Source: Sporofaciens musculi (GTDB taxonomy: Bacteria; Bacillota; Clostridia; Lachnospirales; Lachnospiraceae). Taken from it: a DNA stretch of 64,000 bases. The DNA lies in the NCBI RefSeq assembly GCF_009830285.1, contig NZ_WUQX01000001.1, positions 2,294,501 through 2,358,500 of the forward strand, in the 5' to 3' direction. Positions 6,241 to 13,722 of this stretch are shown piece after piece. A program made the position numbers and the translations under genes. The stretch's first letter is position 1. Each line of letters opens with the position of its first letter. Below the pieces are notes generated by a model, which did not search any database, was not told where the DNA came from, and was given only the letters and a program-made list of their open reading frames with translations.

Positions 6241-6773
6241 CAGAGCGTATTAGCTGGTATGTAATGCGTACAGTTTTGGGGAAAGAGCAGGAAGCTTGCG
6301 CACTTGTGGAAAAGAAGATTGACCAAAGCTTGTGGGAATGCTGCAGAATCCTTAAGAAGCAGCAGTTGTTCCGAACACAGGGAAGATATCTGCTTTGCAG
6401 AAAAGAGATGTTCCCAGGCTATATTTTTGTAGAGACAAGATTTCCTGGAGAGCTGGCAGAAGAATTGCAGAAAGCAAGGCAATTTCCGCAGCTAATTGGA
6501 AGCGGTAGAGCAGAGCTTGTATCCATAGAGCCGGAGGATTTGAGGTTTCTTATAAATGTATGCGGCAGGAAGCTTGCGCAGGATATGAAGCTGTCTACCG
6601 TGGAAGTAGATGAAAAAGGACAGGTGAAAAGCGCTGCCGGAGTGTTAGCGCCATATCTGAATCAGATTACCAGACAGAGACTTAGGCACCGGTATGTGAT
6701 GGCGAGAGTGCAGCTATTTAATCGGCAGGAGGAGGTGCTGTTTGGGATTCGGATGGAGGGAGATCCGGCGTAG
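6237..6773 (+). CDS. NusG-family antitermination factor paralogue 2 (NGN, degenerate KOW)
   Basis: A 178-residue protein translationally coupled to the preceding gene through ATGA. The NGN domain is clear: SWYVMRTVLGKEQEA at the N-terminus and CRKEMFPGYIFVETRFPGEL further on. The C-terminal part aligns with a KOW domain in position but has lost its usual Gly-Pro-Leu and basic signature (GVLAPYLNQITRQRLRHRYV). Presumed role is transcription antitermination or modulation for the operon, either as a partner of the first paralogue or competing with it. Three NusG paralogues in a row is unusual; most operons of this type carry one. The 181 bp after its stop has no gene but holds a perfect palindrome. 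Confidence 0.75.
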   Translation: MTERISWYVMRTVLGKEQEACALVEKKIDQSLWECCRILKKQQLFRTQGRYLLCRKEMFPGYIFVETRFPGELAEELQKARQFPQLIGSGRAELVSIEPEDLRFLINVCGRKLAQDMKLSTVEVDEKGQVKSAAGVLAPYLNQITRQRLRHRYVMARVQLFNRQEEVLFGIRMEGDPA

Positions 6774-6863
6774 AGGCAAAGCAGAATCAGAAAATCAGGA
6801 ATATCTCTTGAAGCATTGGCACTTGATGATATGAATGACGGACATAAAGGATCATGACTGTGG

Positions 6864-6881
6864 CTGTGCAGATCTGCACAG
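6864..6881 (+). promoter_or_regulatory. Perfect 18-bp palindrome upstream of loaP
   Basis: CTGTGCAGATCTGCACAG reads the same on both strands and sits 73 bp before the loaP start in a 181-bp gap. It could be an operator for a dimeric regulator, or (less well, because it has little loop) an RNA element. Two copies of ATGGCGAAG follow it within 45 bp. Confidence 0.4.
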
Positions 6882-6954
6882 GTATGGATGGCGAAGCCTG
6901 CCTTATAGGATGGCGAAGGTTGGCAAGCTGTTTAAACATGTGTTGGGAGGATAT

Positions 6955-7527
6955 ATGTGGTATGTAATGCAGGTAATTTCTGGCAAGGAAAGAAAAACTG
7001 TTATGATGATGAAACAAATTCTTTCCTGCGATGTTTTAGAAAATTGTTTTATTCCGATACGCAGACTTAAGAAAAAATATAAAGGGAAATGGCAGGAAAT
7101 AACCGAAAAGCTGTTTCCAGGTTATGTTTTTTTAATCTCTGGACAGCCACAGTTATTGTACGATGAATTGGAGAAAATTCCGACGTTGACAAAGCTGTTG
7201 GGAAGCTGCGAGGAGTATTTTACCCCATTGTCAAAATCGGATATACACTTTTTACAGAACACATTAGAAGAAAAGAATATTAATCCCAAAGAGTATCAAG
7301 AACAATCAGAGACACCTACAGTTGAATTATCGAAAGTGGTTGTGAAAGATAACAGGCAAATACAGATTCTCTCTGGACCGCTTACGAATCTGGAGGGACA
7401 GATTAAAAAGGTAAACCTGCATAAGAGAATAGCAATAGTAGAAACAGAATTTATGGGAAGCCGGTCGATGATACATCTAGGGATTGAGATTGTAAATGAG
7501 GAAATAGTATTTCAGGAGAATAGATGA
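6955..7527 (+). CDS. loaP: Transcription antiterminator LoaP (NusG paralogue 3)
   Basis: A 190-residue full-length NGN-KOW protein with MWYVMQVISGKE at the start, FIPIRRLKKKYKGKWQ and KLFPGYVFL in the NGN domain, and SGPLTNLEGQIKKVNLHKRIAIV as the KOW domain (residues about 135-165). LoaP proteins in Firmicutes bind a leader RNA hairpin and let RNA polymerase read through terminators in long biosynthetic operons. The start is set by GGGAGG four bases before ATG 6955; the longer frame to 6835 has no ribosome site. It overlaps the aminotransferase gene by four bases and heads an uninterrupted co-directional run of genes to 30.27 kb, the expected target of its action. Confidence 0.9.
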   Translation: MWYVMQVISGKERKTVMMMKQILSCDVLENCFIPIRRLKKKYKGKWQEITEKLFPGYVFLISGQPQLLYDELEKIPTLTKLLGSCEEYFTPLSKSDIHFLQNTLEEKNINPKEYQEQSETPTVELSKVVVKDNRQIQILSGPLTNLEGQIKKVNLHKRIAIVETEFMGSRSMIHLGIEIVNEEIVFQENR

Positions 7528-8891
7528 TGGAAAAAAAGGATGAATTTATTTCTGGTCAAAGATTTGCAGGTATAAAGCCATTCCCCGAAAAAGTTTGGCT
7601 GTCGTCACCCACCATGCATGGAGACGAGCAGAGATGGGTAGATGAGGCAATCCTTTCCAACTGGGTGACGACACTTGGAGAGAATGTAGACGCTGTGGAG
7701 AGGATGACTGCTAAGAAGGTTGGAAGGCAGTACGCAGTTGCGCTCAGCGCCGGTACAGCTGCGCTTCATATGGCTGTTCGTCTTGCGGGTGAGAGGCTGT
7801 ATGGACCGAAGCCTGCGAATGTGGGGGTGCTTAAGGGAAAGAAGGTATTTTGCTCTGACTGTACCTTTGATGCCACAGTGAATCCGGTGGCATATGAGGG
7901 AGGCGAAGCAGTTTTCATTGATATGGAGATGGATAGCTGGAATATGAGTCCGAAGGCGCTTGAAAAAGCTTTTCAGATTTATCCGGATGTAAAGCTGATT
8001 GTGATGGCACATCTGTATGGAACTCCAGGGAAAGTAGAAGAAATTCGGGCGATAGCCGATAGATACGGTGCGTTGATTGTGGAAGATGCGGCTGAATCGT
8101 TAGGTGCGTCTGTTCTGATTCATCCTTCCTCAGCTTTTTATGGAGCATCCGATTGTGCAGATGGTAAAAAGAAATGGGTCCAGACAGGATGCTTTGGAGA
8201 TTATTCGATTTTCAGTTTCAACGGCAACAAGATTGTGACAGGAAGTTCTGGCGGAATGTTGATGACAGACGACGAAGAAGATGCCCATAAGGTGCGGAAA
8301 TGGTCTACCCAGGCAAGAGAAGCCGCTGCCTGGTATCAGCATGAAGAACTTGGATACAACTATAGAATGTCAAATATTGTTGCCGGTATTGTCAGGGGAC
8401 AGCTCCCATATTTAGAGAAACATATTGAAGCCAAAAAGAAAATCTATTTCCGTTACAAAGAAGGGCTTTCAGACTTACCTGTGAGTATGAATCCCGTTCC
8501 GGAAAATGTGAATCCCAACTACTGGTTATCCTGCCTTTTGATAGATGAAGATAGAATGTGTGCCCAAGTAAGGTCAGAAAAACATGCGCTTTTTCATACA
8601 GAATCCGGTAAGTCATGTCCAACAGAAATTCATACCGCCATTACCTCGTTTAACGCAGAAAGTCGTTATATATGGAAGCCGATGCATATGCAGCCAATTT
8701 ACAGGAATAATGTGTTTGTGACTGTGGATGGGGTGGTCAGAGGAAGGAGCAACGCCTACATTGAGAAGGAAATAGCAGTTGCTCATGGCAAGGATGTCTT
8801 TAACAGAGGATTGTGTCTGCCGAGTGATAATAAAATGTCTGCCAGGGAACAGGATATGATTATAGATATTATCCATAGATGTTTCAGATAA
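7524..8891 (+). CDS. DegT/DnrJ/EryC1/StrS-family sugar aminotransferase
   Basis: A PLP-dependent enzyme of 455 residues that transfers an amino group from glutamate to a keto-sugar nucleotide, typically at C4. Visible signatures: ALSAGTAALHMAVRLAG (cofactor phosphate binding), VEDAAESLGA (Asp contacting the pyridine ring), and SFNGNKIVTGSSGGM with the Schiff-base lysine, then LGYNYRMSNIVAGIVRGQL. It is about 60-80 residues longer than PglE/LegC-type enzymes; the extra sequence lies around GPKPANVGVLKGKK and in the C-terminal third. Paired with the NeuD/PglD-type acetyltransferase and PglC-type transferase downstream it suggests a 4-acetamido sugar such as diNAcBac, but the matching 4,6-dehydratase (PglF type) is not in the window. 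ATG 7524 or 7527 are both possible starts. Confidence 0.9.
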   Translation: MMEKKDEFISGQRFAGIKPFPEKVWLSSPTMHGDEQRWVDEAILSNWVTTLGENVDAVERMTAKKVGRQYAVALSAGTAALHMAVRLAGERLYGPKPANVGVLKGKKVFCSDCTFDATVNPVAYEGGEAVFIDMEMDSWNMSPKALEKAFQIYPDVKLIVMAHLYGTPGKVEEIRAIADRYGALIVEDAAESLGASVLIHPSSAFYGASDCADGKKKWVQTGCFGDYSIFSFNGNKIVTGSSGGMLMTDDEEDAHKVRKWSTQAREAAAWYQHEELGYNYRMSNIVAGIVRGQLPYLEKHIEAKKKIYFRYKEGLSDLPVSMNPVPENVNPNYWLSCLLIDEDRMCAQVRSEKHALFHTESGKSCPTEIHTAITSFNAESRYIWKPMHMQPIYRNNVFVTVDGVVRGRSNAYIEKEIAVAHGKDVFNRGLCLPSDNKMSAREQDMIIDIIHRCFR

Positions 8892-8906
8892 GGAGGATTG
8901 TCAGAA

Positions 8907-9599
8907 GTGAAAAAGCTAACAATCATTGGCGCTTCTGGCCATGGAAAGGTCGTAGCGGATATTGCAAGTCTAAACGGATATGAGGAGATTGAATTTCTTG
9001 ATGACGATAGGTCAATCTCATTGTGCGGCTTATATCCTGTTGTTGGCACGTGTATGAAGGCATCAGAGATTGAAAACGATATTTTTATTGCCATAGGTAA
9101 CGCCAACCATAGGAAGAAGCTGTTTAGAATGAATAGAGATAAATATCTCCCAATCCTTGTTCATCCTGACGCAGTAGTGGCAAAAGATGCAAAGATAGGT
9201 GCAGGTACGGTTATTATGGCCGGAGCAGTGCTGAATCCGGGAATTAAGACGGGCGAGGGATGTATTATCAATACATGTGCCTCCGTCGATCATGATTCTT
9301 CGATAGGGAATTATGTACACGTAGCAGTGGGGGCTCATCTGTGCGGAACCGTTACGGTAGGCGATGAGACATGGATTGGCGCTGGTAGTATTGTTTCTAA
9401 CAATGTCAGTATTTGCGGCGGATGTACAATAGGTGCCGGCGCCGTAGTGATTAAAGATATAAAGGAGAAGGGGACTCATATAGGAGTGCCGGCAAGGATG
9501 ATGAATGAACTACAAAAATTGAGGGGGGGGGGTATCCTGCTGGATAGCTTTATATACAAGGTCCTCACTCTATACAGACAATTCCATACAGCGGCATAG
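8907..9599 (+). CDS. NeuD/PglD-family sugar-nucleotide acetyltransferase (left-handed beta-helix)
   Basis: Acetylates a 4-amino sugar nucleotide using acetyl-CoA. N-terminal Rossmann-like part LTIIGASGHGKVVADIAS and EFLDDD, then hexapeptide repeats forming the beta-helix (GAGTVIMAGAVLNPGIKTGEGCIINTCASVDHD, with the catalytic His, given here only as separated motifs: GAGTVIMAG, IINTCASVDHDS, VAVGAHLCGTV, WIGAGSIV). GTG 8907 is chosen because AGGAGG ends 10 bases before and homologues start at this KKLTIIG. The gene contains a G10 run near its end (9523-9532): as read the protein is 230 residues with an unusual C-terminal tail; with 11 G it would stop within about five codons, the usual family length, and with 9 G the frame would end at a TGA overlapping the next start. 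A phase-variable tail is possible. Confidence 0.88.
   Translation: MKKLTIIGASGHGKVVADIASLNGYEEIEFLDDDRSISLCGLYPVVGTCMKASEIENDIFIAIGNANHRKKLFRMNRDKYLPILVHPDAVVAKDAKIGAGTVIMAGAVLNPGIKTGEGCIINTCASVDHDSSIGNYVHVAVGAHLCGTVTVGDETWIGAGSIVSNNVSICGGCTIGAGAVVIKDIKEKGTHIGVPARMMNELQKLRGGGILLDSFIYKVLTLYRQFHTAA
9523..9532 (+). repeat. Poly-G tract of ten in coding sequence
   Basis: Ten consecutive G. This is the longest G-run in the window and lies in-frame near the 3' end of the acetyltransferase gene. Runs of this length are prone to slippage during replication and are used as on/off switches in surface-sugar genes of other bacteria. Confidence 0.9.
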
Positions 9600-9608
9600 G
9601 AGGACAGC

Positions 9609-11195
9609 ATGAAGAAAATCTTATTCACAGGAGTAGGAAGAAGGATTGAACTTCTTCAGGCTTTTAGGAACGCTGCTCTCGTTTTAAATAAGGATTTAAA
9701 AATCTATGGCGCAGATATGACAGGGACAGCGCCGGCATTGGCATATTGTGATTACACAAGAAAAGTTACAGCTATGACGGAGCCTGGATACATAGACAAT
9801 CTCTTAAGAATATGTAAAGAAGACAGGATAGCGCTCCTAATCCCAACGATTGACACAGATCTTTTGATTCTATCTGAGAACAAGGACTTGTTTGAAGAAG
9901 CAGGTACTCAGGTGATGATTTCATCTGCTGATAAAATTCGGATATGTAGAGATAAGACCCAAACATCACAATTTTTTTCGGACTGCGGGCTTAAAGCTCC
10001 AATGCCTGTGAATGAGTGGAAAAAGTATCAGGCAGGATATCCCGCTTTTATCAAAGAGAGAGATGGAAGCAGCTCAATCAATGCATTTAAGGTTATGAAT
10101 GTAAGAGAGCTTGAAATTTTTGCCGCACAGATTAAGGATTATATTGTCCAGCCATTTGTCGAAGGCAGAGAATATACAATTGATATTTTCTGTGATTGGA
10201 AGGGAGAGCCTATTAGCATCGTTCCCCGTGAACGGATTCAGGTCAGAGCAGGAGAAGTCCTAAAGACTCAGATATGCATGGATGAAAAGATGATTGCAGA
10301 GGCGAATATGATATGTAAGGCGTTTCGGCCATGCGGCGCCATAACGGTACAGTTGATTCGTGACAACCACACAGGGGAAGATTATTTTATCGAGATTAAT
10401 CCTCGGTTTGGCGGAGGCGCACCCCTATCCATGAAGGCTGGTGCAAGAAGCCCAGAAGCTGTGCTTAAGATGCTGGACGGAGAAAAGACTGAGTATTATA
10501 AAAAAATAGAGGACAAAGCTATCTACAGCAGATTTGACCAATCTGTATGCATTACAGAGGAACAAAGCAAGGTGAAGGGCATTATCTTTGATTTGGATGA
10601 TACGTTGTATTCAGAAAAGGAATATGTGAAGTCAGGATACAGGGCAGTGGCGGAATATTTAGGAAACCTGTCTTACGCAGAGTGTTTATGGGAGTATTAT
10701 GAGAGTGGATTACCTCCTATTGATGAGCTGCTAAAAACACTTAAAAGAGAAGATGAAAAAGAGTCTGTATTGAATGTATATCGTACACATAAGCCGGATA
10801 TTCACCTCTATGAAGGGGTTGTAGAATTGCTTACAAAGCTGAATCAAAAAGGTATAAAGACAGGGATTATCACTGATGGCAGGCCAGAGGGGCAGAAGAT
10901 GAAAATTGCAGGCCTCGGCCTTGGGAAGCTTGTTAATGATATCATCATAACAGACGAATTAGGCGGGATACAGTTCCGCAAGCCCTGTGATATCGCATTC
11001 CGTATCATGCAGACACGCTGGAGGCTGCCTGCGGGACAAATAGTATATGTAGGAGACAATTTCGCAAAAGATTTTCAGGCGCCCAGGCAGTTAGGTATGA
11101 AAAGTATTTACTTCAAAAATATTGACGGATTGTATCCACGTCATCAGTCAGCTCAATGGACTATAAACAATATCAATGAACTAAAGTTTTTATAA
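9609..11195 (+). CDS. ATP-grasp ligase fused to a HAD phosphatase
   Basis: A 528-residue fusion. Residues about 1-320 are an ATP-grasp fold of the carbamoyl-phosphate-synthase type: FTGVGRRIELLQAF at the start, PAFIKERDGSSSINAF for the phosphate lid, VQPFVEGREYTID, and the Mg-binding FIEINPRFGGGAPLS. Residues about 325-528 are a HAD domain with nucleophile motif GIIFDLDDTLYSE, motif II GIITDGRPEG, the conserved Lys in RKPCDIAF, and the acidic motif IVYVGDNFAKD. ATP-grasp enzymes join an amine to a carboxylate via an acyl phosphate. In this operon the likely acceptor is an amino sugar, possibly freed by the adjacent PIG-L deacetylase; the substrate is unknown. Starts at ATG 9609 after AGGAGG, 9 bp after the acetyltransferase. 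Confidence 0.85.
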   Translation: MKKILFTGVGRRIELLQAFRNAALVLNKDLKIYGADMTGTAPALAYCDYTRKVTAMTEPGYIDNLLRICKEDRIALLIPTIDTDLLILSENKDLFEEAGTQVMISSADKIRICRDKTQTSQFFSDCGLKAPMPVNEWKKYQAGYPAFIKERDGSSSINAFKVMNVRELEIFAAQIKDYIVQPFVEGREYTIDIFCDWKGEPISIVPRERIQVRAGEVLKTQICMDEKMIAEANMICKAFRPCGAITVQLIRDNHTGEDYFIEINPRFGGGAPLSMKAGARSPEAVLKMLDGEKTEYYKKIEDKAIYSRFDQSVCITEEQSKVKGIIFDLDDTLYSEKEYVKSGYRAVAEYLGNLSYAECLWEYYESGLPPIDELLKTLKREDEKESVLNVYRTHKPDIHLYEGVVELLTKLNQKGIKTGIITDGRPEGQKMKIAGLGLGKLVNDIIITDELGGIQFRKPCDIAFRIMQTRWRLPAGQIVYVGDNFAKDFQAPRQLGMKSIYFKNIDGLYPRHQSAQWTINNINELKFL

Positions 11196-11205
11196 GGAGT
11201 AACCT

Positions 11206-11868
11206 ATGAATGTTCTTGTGATAGCACCTCATCCGGATGATGAAATTCTGGGGACCGGAGGGACAATCGCTAAGAGAGCAGCCCAGGGGCATGATGTATA
11301 CGTATGCATTGTTACTAAGGGCTGCGAGCCATTATTTCATGAGAAATATGTAGAAAAGGGTCGTTCGGAATGTAGGAAGGCAGATGAATATCTTGGTGTG
11401 AAAGAGACAATATTCCTGGATTTTCCAGCGGTGATGCTTGAAGAAGTTCCAAGATATGAATTGAATGATGGAATCCTTGGTGTTATACAGAGGATAAAGC
11501 CGGAGGAAGTATATGTGCCTCACCGCGGGGATATGCAGATTGACCATAAGATTGTGGTTGACGCGGCCATGGTCGCACTCAGACCTAAATATAGTCATAA
11601 GGTAAAGCGTATCTATGCATATGAGACGTTGTCAGAGACAGGATGGGATATTCCGAATGTAATGAATGAGTTCATTCCCACAGTATATGAGGATATCAGT
11701 GATACCATCAATAAGAAGATAGAAGCAATGAATATCTTCCAGTCTCAACTGGCTTCGTTCCCTAATGCCAGGTCTATTGGCGCCATTGAGGCATTGGCCA
11801 GATTCAGAGGAAGTACAGTCACTTTGGAAGCCGCAGAAGCATTTGGAATTGTGAGAGAGATTAAATAG
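11206..11868 (+). CDS. PIG-L family N-deacetylase
   Basis: A 220-residue zinc hydrolase removing N-acetyl groups from GlcNAc-like sugars. It opens with VLVIAPHPDDEILGTGGT, whose HPDDE supplies the zinc ligands and the catalytic Asp, and has the second His ligand in RGDMQIDHKIVVDAA. It starts 10 bp after the ATP-grasp/HAD fusion behind AAGGAG and ends 8 bp before the priming transferase. Next to ATP-grasp enzymes on both sides, a plausible job is to expose an amine that is then acylated with another group; that is inference. Confidence 0.9.
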   Translation: MNVLVIAPHPDDEILGTGGTIAKRAAQGHDVYVCIVTKGCEPLFHEKYVEKGRSECRKADEYLGVKETIFLDFPAVMLEEVPRYELNDGILGVIQRIKPEEVYVPHRGDMQIDHKIVVDAAMVALRPKYSHKVKRIYAYETLSETGWDIPNVMNEFIPTVYEDISDTINKKIEAMNIFQSQLASFPNARSIGAIEALARFRGSTVTLEAAEAFGIVREIK

Positions 11869-11876
11869 GAGATGGC

Positions 11877-12497
11877 ATGTACGCAAAATACATAAAACGG
11901 ATCATAGATTTTATTCTGTCTTTTATTGCTGTCATCGTTTTTTCCCCGCTGCTTCTCGTAATTGCCGTTTTGGTGAAAATCAATCTTGGGGCGCCAGTAA
12001 TATTCAAACAAGAACGTATAGGGCTTAATGAAAAGATTTTCACGATGTATAAGTTTCGGACTATGAATGACAAAAGAGATAAAAATGGAGAACTGCTGCC
12101 TGACATTTACAGACAGACAAGGTTAGGCGATTTTCTCAGATCAACAAGCCTTGACGAGCTGCCTGAATTGATAAATATCCTTAAGGGTGACATTGCGATT
12201 GTAGGTCCGCGGCCACTGTTAGTATCTTATCTTCCCTACTATACGGAAGAAGAAAGGCTTAGACATTCTGTTAGAGGCGGACTTACGGTGCCGGAGGTGG
12301 TATATGGAGATGTGGCGCCTACATGGGAGGAGCAGTTTTCTTATGAGGTAGATTATACAAAAAACATCAGCTTCTTGCTGGACATAAAAATTATCTGGAA
12401 TACTGTGAAAATCATCTTCAAAAGGGTAGAAAATGACTATGGCTCGCAAGTTCGTAATCCCCTGGATGTAGAACGCAGCGATTGGGTAAGGAAGTGA
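11877..12497 (+). CDS. Priming phosphoglycosyl transferase (monotopic PglC type)
   Basis: Transfers a sugar-1-phosphate from a UDP-sugar to undecaprenyl phosphate, the first membrane step of repeat-unit assembly. The 206-residue protein has only one hydrophobic segment (FILSFIAVIVFSPLLLVIAVLV, quoted in parts: FILSFIAVIVFSP), the re-entrant helix of the small monotopic enzymes, then QERIGLNEKIFTMYKFRTM, the catalytic Asp-Glu pair in STSLDELPELINIL, and GPRPLL. There is no large multi-pass N-terminal part as in WbaP. Its length and position after the aminotransferase/acetyltransferase pair fit a PglC-like enzyme acting on a 4-acetamido-2,4,6-trideoxy sugar. Confidence 0.92.
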   Translation: MYAKYIKRIIDFILSFIAVIVFSPLLLVIAVLVKINLGAPVIFKQERIGLNEKIFTMYKFRTMNDKRDKNGELLPDIYRQTRLGDFLRSTSLDELPELINILKGDIAIVGPRPLLVSYLPYYTEEERLRHSVRGGLTVPEVVYGDVAPTWEEQFSYEVDYTKNISFLLDIKIIWNTVKIIFKRVENDYGSQVRNPLDVERSDWVRK

Positions 12498-12501
12498 AAA
12501 A

Positions 12502-13722
12502 ATGATTGGATTATCAGCACAGCAAATCGAAGAAATAGAATCAAAGTTTGGAGTTCCGGTATACATCTTCCACAGTGATGAGTTCGTGGAAAACTACAAG
12601 GAATTAGAAAACACATTTCAAAAGATTTATCCTCAATATCAGATTTGTTACTCTTATAAGACAAACTATACGCCAACTATTTGCCGTATGGTTAAGCAGC
12701 TAGGCGGGTATGCTGAGGTTGTTTCTGATATGGAATATGAACTTGCAAAAAAATTAGGATATTCTGCAAAGAAGATTGTTTATAACGGTCCCTGCAAAGG
12801 AAAATATCTTGAAGCGCATCTGCTTGAGAATGGCATAAACAATGTTGACCGTGTGGAAGAAGCAGAGAGAATCTGTAGGTTTGCAGATGAGAATCCTGAC
12901 AAAAATATAAAAACAGGAATACGAGTCAATTTTGACCTTGATGCAGGTTATACATCGAGATTTGGTATTGATCTTAATCTTCTGGGAGAATTGCTGCTCC
13001 TGTTTCAGACACATCATGTCACGGTAAATGGACTTCATTGTCATATGAGCAGAGCAAGAGGAATAGAGCCTTGGAGGCTTCGGGCAAAGACAATGTTAGG
13101 ATTGGTGGAACGATACCATTTATATGAATTAGAATACATTAGTCTTGGCAGCGGTATGTTTGGCAAAATGGATTGTGAATTGCAGGTTCAGTTTCCTTGT
13201 GATATTCCTGATTATACAGAGTATGGAAATGGAGTGGTTGGGCAGTTTGCTGAGTTCTACAAGGATAAGGAGATTAAGCCAACACTTTTTACCGAGCCGG
13301 GAACAACGTTAATATCAAAATACGTAGATTTTCTGGCAAAGGTGGAAGGAATCAAGACAGTGCGGGGCAGAGAGTTTGTCTTACTGAATTGTAGTTTTCA
13401 TAATCTTGGCGAAACATGCCAGATGAAGAATTTACCAATTAGGGTGTTCCACCAGGGAGGGGGTCTGACGTCCCTTACAAATGCCAGATTGGTTGGTTAC
13501 ACATGCTTAGAGCAGGATGTTCTCTACAGAGATTTTTGTGGAGAGCTATCCGTAGGCGACTACATTGAATTTGGAAATGTTGGAGGATATTCCCTGGTTG
13601 ACAAGCCTCCTTTCATTCAGCCTGATTGTCCGATGATTGCCATAAAGGAAGGAAAACAAGAGTTAATCAAACGGGCAGAGACGTTTGAGGATATTTTTAA
13701 GACTTTTAGGTGGGAGATATGA
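12502..13722 (+). CDS. PLP-dependent decarboxylase of the DAP/ornithine/arginine group-IV fold
   Basis: A 406-residue member of the alanine-racemase-fold decarboxylases, close to LysA in layout. It has the Schiff-base lysine in CYSYKTNYTPT, HCHMSRARG and GSGMFGKM for cofactor phosphate, FTEPGTTL (the usual EPGR has Thr instead of Arg), CLEQDVLYRD supplying the catalytic Cys and acidic residues, and GGYSLVDKPPF with the conserved Tyr. It is unlikely to be the housekeeping LysA because it sits in the polysaccharide operon next to a second ATP-grasp gene; it may make a decarboxylated amino acid or amine used to decorate the polymer. Its stop overlaps the next start (ATGA region at 13719-13722). 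Confidence 0.85.
   Translation: MIGLSAQQIEEIESKFGVPVYIFHSDEFVENYKELENTFQKIYPQYQICYSYKTNYTPTICRMVKQLGGYAEVVSDMEYELAKKLGYSAKKIVYNGPCKGKYLEAHLLENGINNVDRVEEAERICRFADENPDKNIKTGIRVNFDLDAGYTSRFGIDLNLLGELLLLFQTHHVTVNGLHCHMSRARGIEPWRLRAKTMLGLVERYHLYELEYISLGSGMFGKMDCELQVQFPCDIPDYTEYGNGVVGQFAEFYKDKEIKPTLFTEPGTTLISKYVDFLAKVEGIKTVRGREFVLLNCSFHNLGETCQMKNLPIRVFHQGGGLTSLTNARLVGYTCLEQDVLYRDFCGELSVGDYIEFGNVGGYSLVDKPPFIQPDCPMIAIKEGKQELIKRAETFEDIFKTFRWEI

Noticed and set aside
12502..13722. Housekeeping diaminopimelate decarboxylase (lysA)
   Set aside because: The arginine of the EPGR motif is replaced and the gene is embedded in the polysaccharide operon next to an ATP-grasp ligase; a specialised role is more likely.
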